NCBI GenBank assembly: GCA_009801085.1
Contig: VNWV01000004.1
Span: 1,426,001 to 1,490,000, forward strand
Length of the DNA: 64,000 bases
Direction of reading: 5' to 3'
Origin: Lasiodiplodia sp. COLG20
Taxonomy: Eukaryota; Ascomycota; Dothideomycetes; Botryosphaeriales; Botryosphaeriaceae
In this document: positions 23,461 to 34,177 of the stretch, piece after piece
Layout: each line of letters starts with the position of its first letter
Position numbering within the stretch: position 1 is the first letter of the stretch
Notes under the pieces: model-generated
Seen by the model: only the letters and a program-made list of their open reading frames with translations
What the model was told of the DNA's origin: nothing
The model's database searches: none
Program-made: the position numbers and the translations under genes

Positions 23461-23935
23461 AGCGCGGCGGAATTTTAACGAGATGGACAAACAGCCATTT
23501 ATCCACTGGAATGTTGACCTTCTATAGGTGAGCTTTGATGAAAGTTGTGCTTGAGAACGAGGTTGGGTTTGGTCTACAGGAGACACCGCGAAGCAATCCC
23601 GAGCAACATCAAGCAGAGAACGGCCTCAACTACGATCAGCCACTGCGCCATCTGGCAAAACAGCCTGCCATTCCCTCCTGTCTTCATCTGCCTACTGCGA
23701 CTACCTCAAAACATGCTGCATTTGTGCTAACAACTCTCAGTTGTCGAGATGCCTGGTGTTGCGCGCCGTGTTCCAGCTGTCGACTTTGCTGGTTTGCAAC
23801 ACCATGCGCGCGGTCCTCATGCAGTTCAACTTTGTCCCAGCTTATCGTGTGCGCTATCCAGACAGACATGGTGCCCGCTGTCATCCCAGGTGACAAATGA
23901 AGTGCGGCTGCAATTCTCGCTTATGTTTGAATGAC

Positions 23936-24475
23936 ACTGTGATGGACTAACGAGCAGCAGTCACACTGTTACCGGGCAAAATACGCCAGTTCAGTCTACC
24001 TAGCGGACGTGCTTATCGCCGGAGGTCCTCAACCGACCGGCGGCGGCAGCGAACGCGCACTTTGCAATTTGTTCTGTGTAGGGCGTGTTATCGTGTTGGG
24101 CGAGTGTGGCCAGCCTTCGCGGTTCTGCGTCTACGATACCATCTTGAGCGACGGCGCCAGCGTGGATCATACCGTCCGTACTCGAACGCAACTACGGCGA
24201 TGGTAAGAACGGCGAGAATGCGGCCCTCCTACGATGGCGTGAATCGGCCGCAGCCAGCTAACCGTCAGAGAGGTGCTGTTGTGATGGGAGCAACGGGCAG
24301 CAGTCACATTGTTATCGGGAAAAATACGCCAGTGCAGTCTACCTGACGGTCTACCGACGCTCGTATCGCTAGAGGTCTTCGTCTGGCTGGCGGCGGCAGC
24401 GGCTTACTGCCATAACGCGCGCTTCGCAATTCGTTTTGGGTAGGGCTTGCTATCCTGCTGGGCGAGTGTGGCAGC
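23936..24475 (+). repeat. Diverged direct duplication, about 180 bp per copy
   Basis: About 23936-24110 and about 24282-24475 align. Shared blocks include agcagtcaca.tgttat/ccggg, aatacgccagt.cagtctacct, ggcggcggcagcg and gggcgagtgtgg. Copy 2 has a small insertion after gcggcagcgg. No ORF is conserved. Confidence 0.7.
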
Positions 24476-24509
24476 AGTAAGTACCGATGACAGTCTTACC
24501 TTACTTAGG

Positions 24510-26860
24510 TTAGAGTGCCATCCTTGTTCTCAGTCGCGTGGCAAGTCCATCAAGACGCGCGGGCTGCCAGGTTGCTAGCGTACCGCCCGCCATTGGCAGC
24601 TTGAACGACGGCTCTGGCCGGTGTTTGGTCCAGATCCCGCTGGCAGGCGACGTCAACGGCGAAGCAGAAATCGAGCACATAGTAGCGCCCTGAACTACTG
24701 GCATATCAAACGACTCACGGTCTACTTGCTAGCGCCTCTCTACAGCACAGCCGCGCGCCGGTGACCATCCTGCTAGGAATCGTGTCGCTGAGTTTCAAGT
24801 CAGATAGCCAGGCCAGGTTACTGGAGTAAGATCCCACGGGTGTTGCACGTGATCCGAGACGGAAGTCCAGCAAGAAAGAACCCGATGGAGTATCGCGAGC
24901 CCCCGACCCGAGGCCCCACCGGTCGGGGAAGCGCAGACAATTAGGGGTGTTTTTTTGGCACCGACAGGGGGCGGCAATGCCGGCACTGCCGCGGCACTGC
25001 CACTGGACGTTTCGCGCTGCCGGCAGTACGGTACGTGCACCTGTTACCCACTGCCTGATTGGGCAGAGCGCGATGGCTGGAAAGGCCACACCCACCCCAA
25101 CCGCAAGGGCTGCTGGACTTATCACGTGGAATGTCCCGCCCAAGGTGGTGCTTACAAAGCTTCTGCCGTTTCCCCGGCAGAACCGGCAATACTGCCGGTA
25201 CTCGTGTGCGCTTCGCGGCTTGGGCAGAGCTACTCTTTCTTGCGATTTTGCTGTACAAGCTCAACGCCATGCCAAGCGTCATGATCCTGAACCTGCCATG
25301 TCACGGGCGGTGCAAGCGTAGCCCCAGACAAGACAAAAGGTCGGGGGTTGCCAAGCTACGCACCTGGCCCTTGTTGCAGCTCTTTACGTAGCGTTCTAGA
25401 GATTGCAAAGCACGCCGCTTGCTTTTGCTATCGCCGTGCGAGAAGCTTGGTAGCGAGAAGCTTGGCAGCGAGAATCTTGGTAGCGGGAAGCTTGGCAGCG
25501 GGAAGCTTGGCAGCGGGAAGCTTGGCAGCGGGAATCTTAGCGAAAAGCCACGTAGCTCCTTCTTTGGTAGGAGAACAACACGGGTTAAGAGAGATAAGCT
25601 ATCTACGACGGGGACAAAGCGTCGCAAAGGGAGTAAGTAGTCTATAGTGCAAGCAATTTCCTGAGAATCGGGCTTCGCATCCATAGGGAAAGTTACTTCT
25701 CGCAGCGGCTCTGCCAGCCAAAGGTAGGAAACTATTGGGGATTGACGTAAAGGGCAAGTGGCAGTATTTTCCTGATCGTGTGGCACACTTTCAGTAAAAC
25801 ACAATCACTCGTTTCCACAACACAATGCGCCGTAGTCGATTTAGTAGCTCGACCTCTCGACTACACGCACACACAAACTGGCCACAACGGTAAAGCGCAA
25901 CAACGTCAAGGCGATGGTGAGATTATTGCACTCGAAACCTACACTCGACATGTCCAGCCACTGGCGATTCTCTGGAAAAACCGCTACAAGCTCACATTGG
26001 TCAATGTCACGAAACTCGCAGAACCGCCAAGAGAACTAGCCTTTCCCCGCAGACGCGGCCAGATTCTCAAGAAAATGCTTGCACTGTGGACTGCTCCCTT
26101 TGCAACGCTTTGTCGCGGTCGCGGATGTCTCTCCTCCCAATTACTCACCAAGGAAGGGGCTAAGCGGCTTCTCGCTCGCACAGCAATGGCAGCAGCAAGC
26201 GGCTTTACTTCGCGATCCCTAAAACGCTACGTAAAGAGCTGCTTGGCAACAGGATTAAGAATGTGTGGTCCGTGTTTGCCTCAACCCAACCCTCCCTGCC
26301 CAAACCCAACCCTTTGCCTTGCCTGGCTGGGGCTATGCCTGCACCGCCCGTAACACCGACATGCGTGGGTAGCTCACCAGGTTGAGGATCACGATGCTTG
26401 GCGTGGTGTTGAACTCGTACAGCAAAACTGCAAGAGAGCGTACAGCAAAACTACAAGAGAGACTACCCAAGCCGCAAAGCGCACACCATTGTGACAGCTC
26501 TACCGGGTGTCGCTTGCTAAGCTTTCTTTCGGTCGTTATCTCAGATCGCGTGCAATACACGTAAGACCTTGCTCCAGTGATGCGGCGCGAATCCCATCTG
26601 CTGGTCACCGGCACGGCTGTATCCTCAGCACTTTGCGTCCTTTAGAGAGTTCTGGACGGGGCTTTCTTGCGGGCAAGCTATGGTACCAACCCCGCGACCA
26701 TGAGCCCTTTGATGCAGGGCGCTGCTGCGTGCTGGACTTCAGGTTCGCTCAAGCTGGCAATGGCGCGCGGTAAGCTAGCAGGGACCCTGTCAACCCACGT
26801 GACTAACCGATTGAGGGCGTGGCGCGTAGCAATTCACATGCAATGTGACGAGATAGGCAC
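24510..26860. repeat. Large imperfect palindrome (two inverted copies of a ~1.1 kb sequence)
   Basis: The left arm, read as reverse complement, aligns in order with the right arm at many points. Examples are 24575-24610 with 26750-26785 (aagctg.caatggcg.gcgg), 24750-24775 with 26580-26605 (ggtcaccggc), 25203-25320 with 26380-26492 (ttttgctgtac.a.ctcaac) and 25610-25730 with 26020-26115 (aaagcgt.gcaaagggag). The centre is near 25.8-25.9 kb. Parts between blocks have diverged or been replaced, for instance the GGCA/TGCC-rich patch at 24950-25200. No transposase is recognised. Confidence 0.7.
25440..25541 (+). repeat. 15-bp tandem repeat, seven units
   Basis: Six full units of gggaagcttggcagc (early units gagaagcttggtagc-like) and one shortened unit. 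In frame it codes KLGSG/KLGSE pentapeptides. It lies in the left arm of the palindrome; the equivalent place in the right arm (about 26160-26180) has only one unit. Confidence 0.9.
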
Positions 26861-27195
26861 TGCAGCGCGCTAGTGACTAGCTGCATTAGCGCGACACTGG
26901 TGTGGGGCTTCATCCCAGCAGATTTCAAATGGAATCGTGTAACAGCATAGCAGATGCGCTGCGGCTAGAGTTGCCTTTTGGGTTCCTTACGGCGCTTGCG
27001 CGAGACGCCTGCTGGCGCGTATAGCTTCCTGGCAACCGGGTTAGCATGCTAGCTGTCTGGAAGCTCGCTGACGAAGGCACAAAGAGGGAAATGGCCAAAA
27101 GTACTGCTAGAAAGTCGATTTTGCTCAAGGCTATCTAAGCTACGAAACCCCCAGTTGCAAACCTGCTATCCCAAAGCGCTGGAGAACTGTCGATG

Positions 27196-27411
27196 TCATC
27201 GTCTCGCCCCGGGTGCGTCGCGCTCGTGGCATTGGAATGCAGCGACCTCGTCTCTCGCGCGCTTATAGTCTCGTAGGACTTGTGCCATGCCCTAGGCCAT
27301 GTCGTGGTCCGTCTCTAGGACCAGGGTGCAATAGGTGCGTGGAATGCCGGCGCTTATCGACACCTCGAACCACTTAGTGGTTGGCAAGTCCGCGTGAATG
27401 ACCAGGAAGTT
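27196..27411 (-). pseudogene. Fragment of an unidentified protein-coding sequence, one internal stop
   Basis: The minus strand reads a protein-like stretch (FLVIHADLPTTKWFEVSISA, then PRTYCTLVLETDHDM), a TAG stop, and in the same frame GMAQVLRDYKRARDEVAAFQ to a TGA. There is no start, no splice context and no recognised family. It may be the preserved edge of a gene whose remainder became the repeats to its right. Confidence 0.25.
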
Positions 27412-28505
27412 GGACCGGCCGCGCAAAATCGACAGTCGTGTTCAGCACGCATCTGCCGCAGATAGCTGTTGGCGGAAGTCGCGCAAGACAGTCAGCTTGT
27501 CGTTGTCTTCCATGTCGGGATAGGCGAGTCAGAGGTTGGGAGGGCAGTGCTTGTCGACCACAAGATGGTAGCTGTGGCGCCGCCGTGTTGCTGGATGATT
27601 TCGAACGCCTCCCGTGTTGCAGGCTTTGTGGAAGTGGTATATATGGTGTTGGGGATATCGGGTAGCCCGTAGAGTGGCGCCTCGGTCGCCGTGGTGTCGT
27701 CGTGTTGCTGGATGCCTCGCGGGCTAGGTGACTGACAGGCCTGCCCGCCGGGGACTTCATGACGGTGAGGAGCGCGCCGTGGTGCCTCGCGGGCCGGGCA
27801 GACTGACAGTGGTGTTGCAGGCCTGCCCGCCAGCGGTGAGGAGCGCGCCATGGTGAGGAGCGGGCTAGGCAGACTGACAGTCGTGTTGTAAGTGGTAGCC
27901 GGGCAGTCCGCCGAGCGGAGGTGGTGTGGGAGATGTCGTCAGCCGGGTAGCCCGTCGATATATAGTAGAGCGGAGCCTCGGTGGTCAGCATCAAGGACTG
28001 CATGGCGGCGAGAAGCGCACCGTCTTGTTGCTGGATGCCGGGCAACCCGCCGGTATGTGGTAGAGTGGTGCCTCGGGACTTCATGGCGGTGAGAAGGGCG
28101 CCGTTGTGTTGCAGGCCGTCAGCGGGGCAGCCCGTCGATATATAGTAGAGCAGAGCCGCGCCGCCTTGTTGCTGGATGATTTCAAAGGCTTCACGGGCTG
28201 GGTGACTGACAGTCTTGTTGTAGGCCGTCGGCCGGGCAGCCAGCCGGTGATGTTGGGGATATCATCGGCCGGAGCGGACCCTCGGTCAGGATCAATGGTG
28301 GTCGTTTTGCCGGATGATTTCGACAGGCCTTTGGCCGGGCTGCCCGCGGTGAGGAGAGCGCCGTGGTGCCTCGGTGGTCAGCATCAAGGACTGCATGGCG
28401 CCCGGGCCGGGCAGACTGACAGTCGTGTTGCAGGCCTGCCTCGCCGATATGAAATAGAGTGGCGCCTCGGTCAGCAAGGACTTCATGGAGGTGAGGAGCG
28501 CGCCG
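27410..28505. repeat. Degenerate GC-rich tandem repeats, units about 90-110 bp
   Basis: Recurring blocks are ggtgaggagcgcgcc, cgggccgggcagactgacag, tgttgcaggcctgcccgcc, gcctcggtggtcagcatcaa and tatatagtagagc.gag. Blocks occur in shuffled order. On the minus strand related peptides recur (SLMLTTEAPLYYIST, LTEAPLYFISA), suggesting a decayed coding repeat. Confidence 0.7.
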
Positions 28506-28817
28506 TAATTAGAGCTTCTTTTGGAGGTGACGACTTGTAATGCGTGCCGCAAGCCCTGGCCGTCTTGCCGGTCGAACTCGAGGGCCATTTCTTCGAACTC
28601 GTGGATGGCGGCAAGACGAGGGCCAGTCGAGAGCATCTCATCGAACTCGCATCAACCAGAAACGCGTGGATGGCGACGAGCATCGCCCTGGCTGTCTTGC
28701 CGATTGAACCGTGCACTCTTGGTGGAGCAGAAGTCGAGATGGCGACGAGCATCAACCGGGACCAGTCGATACGTCCGTGGCTGTCTGTTCTCTCCGGTCT
28801 GCCAGCCATCTGCCCTC
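28506..28817 (-). other. Unassigned sequence between repeat blocks
   Basis: Two related minus-strand peptides (FDRQDGQGLRHAL and FNRQDSQGDARRH) show that this segment also contains at least two copies of a short coding-like unit. No gene is supportable. Confidence 0.35.
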
Positions 28818-29590
28818 TCCAGCTTCTTCAGCATTTCCTCATTCCAATCGCGTCTTCCAACCTCTGCTGTGCGCCAGTTGCCCATGTGGATGCAGAAGGT
28901 CTTGTAGTTGGTATATAGTGTCTGCTCTCTCCAGGCTGCCGGGCTTCTGCTTTCTCCAGTCTGCCGGGCGTGGCGTGAACCAGGAGCTCCAGCATTTCCT
29001 CATTACAATCGCGTCTTCCAACCTTTGGCGTGCGCCAGTTGCCTCTGTGTAGAAGGTTTGTAGGTCTGGTTATGCCAATGCGACCAGTCGGTAACTTTTC
29101 CGGCGTGGCAAGACGTCTTGAACTAGGAGCTCCAGCATCTCCTCATTCCAATCGCGTCTTCTAGCCTCTCTGGTATGCGCCAGTTGCCCCTGTGGATGTA
29201 GAAGGTCTTGTAGGTCTGGTTATGCTAGTCGGTAACTCTTCCGGCGCGGCGAGATGTCTTGAACCAGGAGTTCCAGCGTCTCCTCATTCCAATCGTGTCT
29301 TACCACCTCTGCTGTGCGCCAGTTGCCCTTGTAGATGCAGAAAGTCTTGTAGGTCTGGTTATACCACCACGACCAGTCAGCATTTCCTCATTCCAGTTGC
29401 GTCTTCCGACCTTTCGGCGTGGTGAGACGTCTTAAACCAGGAGCTCCAGCGTCTCCTCATTCCAATCGCGTCTTCCAACCTCTACGCCAGTTGCCCCTAT
29501 GGATGCAGAGGGTCTTATAGGTAGTCGGTAACTCTCCCGGCGCGGCGAGACGTTTTCTCATTCCAATCACGTCTTCCAGCCTCTGTAGGT
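28818..29590. repeat. Tandem array of ~105-175-bp units, 5-6 copies
   Basis: Units begin with ccagc.tctcctcattccaa at about 28830, 28988, 29130, 29273 and 29446, with a partial copy at 29553. They then contain cgtcttcca.cctct, tgcgccagttgcc and gtcttgtaggtctggtta. The minus strand gives a repeated peptide frame (RRLEDAIG/VMRK, TYKT, GNWR) broken by stops. Confidence 0.85.
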
Positions 29591-29639
29591 AGAATGCGTG
29601 GCGTCCTTCTGTACACGGTCTTCTCCCGTATATACGGTC

Positions 29640-30130
29640 TCGGTAGAAATGGTTGGATGGGACCGTCTTCTCGAAGAGGGAGAGGAGGGGGCAGTCGTCT
29701 CTTCTGAAAATATCGCTTCTCCCGCATCTGGCAGGAGAGGCGAGAGGCGGAGGGAGAGTGCGAGAAGTCCTATGAGAAAAGAAGAGAAGAGGCGAAAGTC
29801 CGGTCGGCGATAACATTCCGCTAGAGAAGAGAGAGGCGGAAGACTGCGAACCGGAGAACTGCGTTATAAAGAAGTCCTGCTGCAGGGAAGAGTAGTACTC
29901 TGAGATGAGATCCTACTGAAGAGGAGAGAAGAGAGGCAGGGGAGGGCTGCGAATTGGACAGCTGTGACGGAAGACTACGCATCGGAGAGCTGCTAAGATG
30001 AGGAGAGGCAAGCGCGCATGACGCGAGATATAGTACTCGGGGAGGTAGATAGCGAGCCGGACACCTAGAGAGCGCGGCAAAAGAGAGGTGCCGGCCACAG
30101 GCCAACCAGGACCAGAGCTTTTGGAGCAAT
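29640..30130 (+). other. Purine-rich strand asymmetry
   Basis: From about 29650 to 29960 the plus strand is strongly purine-rich (gagagg, gaagag and gaggagag runs). No gene is recognised. The tract links two tandem arrays. Confidence 0.5.
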
Positions 30131-30164
30131 GCCAGAGGGGTGGTGAGATTGAAGTTTGGTGTGG

Positions 30165-30820
30165 AGGATTTCGACTGAGAATAGCATCCTTCTCCATGTG
30201 GTTTGGAAGTGCCAACTGCTCCTGAAACTTTTTCGTGGACTCAAAGAGCGCCTGGGCATCTTCGGGCCAGATGCATCGCTCGTAGGCTTCGGTGCATGCA
30301 AGAGAACACAGTACTCGGCGATGATGTTCTGCTGGGGCGAACTGCGGATCGGACAGCTCCAGACCAGCCAAGCCTCACCAGGTACAGGCCTTTTCAACAC
30401 GGAAAAGCTGGAGAGCCTGCTGCTGGCGACAAGCCACGCGCAGCCCGGCCAAGCGCTTTCGATAGTCAACCAGACCGTGCCAGATACCGGAGCTAAGCAG
30501 CTCGATTCCAGAGATGTTTCTCGGTTTGGCTGAGAATAGCGTCCTTCTTCATGTGGTAGGGAAGTGCCAGATGTGTCGAGCGCCTGGCCAGATGTAGTCA
30601 TCGCTCGTGGGCTTCGGTGCATGCTAGGGAACATAGCACTCGGCGATGATGTTCTGCTGGAGCGGAGTGCGGATCGGACAGCTCCAGGCCAGCCATGCGT
30701 CTCCGATGGTCGCCAGGTGGCTGGAGATTCCGACAGTCCGGCGAGAGTTTCGTGCCAGAGTTGTTCGGCGCGCACGAGCCAAGAGCTTTCGATACTCAGA
30801 ATCTGCGCTTGCGAGGCTGC
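30165..30820 (+). repeat. Tandem duplication of a ~300-350-bp segment
   Basis: 30165-30515 and 30516-30820 align in order: gagaatagc.tccttct.catgtgg, gggcttcggtgcatgc, gcactcggcgatgatgttctgctgg, gatcggacagctccag and agctttcgatactca. The second copy is shortened near its start and more than 10% diverged. The minus strand has coding-like stretches (IWPEDAQALFESTKKF) without a full gene. Confidence 0.8.
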
Positions 30821-31654
30821 TCAAGTCTCTGCGGGTTGCGTATCGTGACGGCCGCTTCACTCGAGGAAAGGCAACGACGGCAGCGACGTGTCCAGGTTGT
30901 GAGATCTTTGCTGAAACGCCTGTCCATATCGATGCGCGGAGGATCTGGCCGGTCCATCGCGCTGTGAGGGTCGCTGGTTCTCATGCATGCTCAAGATGGA
31001 AGTAGCTGAGAGTCCGAGTTGGGCAGGTGCCGGGGCTATGGGAGCCTGACATGTAAACAGTCCTTGCGCTTGCCCAAAGCGTTGGTTCTTTATTGTCGAG
31101 AATCTGCAGGGGTGATTCGCAGTAAAATGCACGTTACGGTCCCAGGGCGCAGGCTTTCTCGCCACACCACTTTCCGTACCAAGCTCTCAAGAACGTATGC
31201 TAGGCGGCGGGGCGGCGAGCGGTGGAAACCACTACATCAGAAACGACTTCGACCAGCCAAAGGAAACAGGCGGTTCTTCGAAGAGAGAGTGTCGGGCAAA
31301 AACTACGACACGAGAAACCGGCCGCGACGCGCGTTGGACCTTTGTAATCGCGAGGATTTCTTGTAGCGTGTTAGATACTCCAACTTTATCTTCGCCTGGA
31401 CAGGAGGGCTCCACTCACGATGACGGATGTCGCTGCGCCGATGGCTTGCTGTTGCAACGGAGGAAGATGTGTGAAAAACCTGCAGAGAAGATTCAGCCGG
31501 CGTGCCTTTTAAAGAGGGAAGACGGCCGCAAAGGGGAAAAAGTGACCATGTCATGGGTACGTGAAGCTATCATCCGGATGTAGATGTCGGATTTGACAAA
31601 CAAACCTACCTGCGAGAGCAAATTGCCCTTGCTTAAGGCCTGCCGAGCACCGGC

Positions 31655-32420
31655 AAACGTTGGACGCATGGAGCAGACCAAACGTTGGGCGTGTAGAGGG
31701 AAGCGTTTCCTTCAGAGAGAAGCGTTTCCTTTAGAGAGAAGCGTTTCCTTCAGAGGGAAGCGTTTCCTTCAGAGGGAAGCGTTGTACGCATGGAACAGAC
31801 CAAACATTAGACACGTAAAGAAGTCCCAATAAGTAGACCAAACGTTGGACGTATAGAGGGAAGCGTTTCCTTTAGAGGGAAGCGTTGTACGCGTGGGACA
31901 GTCCAAACGTTGGACGCGTAGAGAAGCCTCCCTAAAGAGTAGACACGTGGAGAGACCTCTCCAAAGAGTAGACCAAACGTTGGACGCGTGCAGAAGTCTA
32001 CACGTAGAAAAGCCTCCCCAAACATTAGACACGTAGGGAGAAGACCAAACGTTGGGAGTGTAGTAGGCTAAAGGTTGGACGTATGGAGTAGACCAAACAT
32101 TGGACGCGTAGAGGAATCTCTCCCAAGCATTAGATGCGTGGAGAAGACCAAACGTTGGACGTATAGAGCAAGCCAAACGTTAGACGCGTGCAGAAGCCCC
32201 AAATGGTGGAAGAGAGGCCAGTTGGATGCCATCAACGTTGGGCGTAGCGGGAAGGAAGGTAGCGCTGCAAGCAGATCGCGTAGGCCAACGTTTGATGCAG
32301 GCGTGGAGGCCAACGCTAGAAGGGAGAGGGTTGTCAAATGTATACGTTAACGAAGTTTGACGCCCAACGTTGGATACTGAACGGCGTTTGTTGCCAATGT
32401 AGAGTGGTTCAAACGTTGAT
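31655..32420. repeat. Interspersed CCAAACGTTGGAC motif array, about 18 copies
   Basis: The near-palindromic motif accaaacgttggacgcg recurs every 30-60 bp with variants (accaaacattagacacg, cccaacgttggat). Between copies are gtagag(g/a)gaagcg and 19-bp gaagcgtttccttcagagg units (four to five in tandem at about 31700-31780). Confidence 0.85.
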
Positions 32421-32639
32421 TGCTTTGAGGAGGGTGTGCGTCCACAATCGCCAGTGTCATAGCCACGGAAGCCTCCTGTGCCAGACCGCCTTGGAGTTTT
32501 GGCGTTGACGAGCAGTCCCGAAGCAGACAAAGGTAGTCAGCAGCGTCCAGTCTCTCCTTAAGAACGCATGCGGAGCGTTGTGTGTGGTACATTCTGAATT
32601 TGACGCTGAAGAAGGCGGCGAGGAGGAGGCACCGTGGAA

Positions 32640-33480
32640 GAGCGAGATTCTGGGTCTCGTACTGGAGGCGGCCATAGGCTGAGGAGCGATATCTTGGGCC
32701 TGGTACTGGAGGCGACGCGGAAGAAGCAGGTAACGCGGGAGCGGCGCCGGCTGAGAAGCAGGATCTCGGATCTGACAGGCGACGCGGGAGAGGTACTGGC
32801 GACACAGGTCGAGAAGCAGGATCTTAGGTTTAGTGCGGGAGGCGGCTGTGAGGAGGCGGCGGCGGCGAGGAAGAAGCAGGCGACGCGGGAGAGGTACCGC
32901 CGGCGCGGGAGAGGTACCGCCGGCGCGGGACAGGTACCGGCGACGCGGGAATGGCGCGGGCTGAGAAACAGGATCTTGGGTCTGGTGCTGGAGGCGACGA
33001 CGACGGCGACGAGAAGGATGCGGCGACGCGAGAGGGGCATAGACTGAGGCCGAGAAGCAGGATCTCGGGTCTGGTGCGGGAAGAAGCAGGCGACGCGGGA
33101 GAGGCACCGATGAAGCGGAGGGGGGACAGGCCGAGAAGCAGGATCTTGGGTTTGGTGCTTGAGGCGGCGGCGAGGAGGATACGGCGCCGCAGAAGAAACA
33201 GGTAAGGAGCAAGGTACAAGCTGAGAAGCAACATCTTGGGTCCGGTGCGGGAGGCGGCAGCAGGATCTCGGATCTGACAGAGAAGCAGGATCTTGGGTTT
33301 GGTGCGGGAGGCGGCAGCGTAAGAAGTAGGCGACGCGGGAGAGGCACCGGGTGCTTGAGGCGGCGGCGAGGAGGAGGAGGCGGCGGCGGCGAGGAAGAAG
33401 CAGGTGGCGCGGAAGAAACAGGCGAGGCGGGAGGGTTACAGGCTGAGGAGGTCTGGCGCGGGAGGCGGCAGCGGAAAGGC
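32640..33480. repeat. GC-rich tandem repeats with gagaagcaggatctTgggtc core
   Basis: At least eight copies of a gagaagcaggatct core followed by a ggt.tggtgc.ggaggc block, at 32753, 32809, 32962, 33051, 33132, 33220, 33258 and 33280. A 21-bp subrepeat (gcgggagaggtaccgccggc) lies at about 32888-32945. The minus strand reads PDPRSCFSA-type peptides, giving a long but low-complexity open frame that I do not accept as a gene. Confidence 0.8.
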
Positions 33481-33847
33481 AGCGGAAGAAGTGTAAGAAG
33501 CGGAGAAGGTAGAGAAGACGCAGTAAATAGATACAGTCACGAACGTTGTAGCTTGTAATTTACTGAACCAGCCAAGCGAGAAACTCAGTAAAAAACTCGC
33601 CCCACAAAAGCGGACTCAGAACTACTCGGACTAAGAAGAGAAGAAAAAAGGAGAAAATCGGCATTTTGTCTACACTCGTTTGCAATGCACTCTTGAGTTG
33701 AGCAATTGTGCTTTGTTGTCTTGGGTCCGCGAGTAATTAAGCGCGCGATCGAAATGGTCGCTCTGTAACTTCTATGCACGTTCGAGATCCCAATCTTCAC
33801 GCACACGGGTACAGATCCAGCACCTCGCTCTCCCCTGGTTTTCCCAG

Positions 33848-33904
33848 CGACAACAATTCGCCATCCTTTGTTCCTGCTTGGTCAGGCCTTACTAGTAGTG
33901 CTCT
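33848..33904 (+). repeat. Dispersed direct repeat, right copy
   Basis: This is the partner of 22434-22490 (see there). Similarity weakens on both sides, so element ends cannot be set. Confidence 0.5.
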
Positions 33905-34177
33905 CTGCCGTTTCTTTCCACTCTTACCGCGCTTCGTTGCTTTACCTGATTATCTAGGGATGTAGTTCCGATTTGCACATCACAAGTTTGCGCAACTGTG
34001 CTTCCTACTCGCTGACAATTCGAGCGAGTTGCAGAGCTCAGAACAGAAACAATGCCACACAAGGCATAACGCACATTTTTACGTAAGCCGCTATACCTTA
34101 ACGCGTTCTGGAGAGTGCTGTGTAAGTGTTTAAGGTTACAGGACCTCTCTGATGAACTTGTATAAGCCGACAGGGCG

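Noticed and set aside
27374..28084. 236-codon minus-strand frame in the GC-rich repeats
   Set aside because: Repeat-derived, no start context, no domain; peptides recur in shuffled order.
32457..33347. 296-codon minus-strand frame rich in PRSCFSA repeats
   Set aside because: It is produced by the tandem repeat itself; long frames are also open on the opposite strand, and there is no non-repeat domain.
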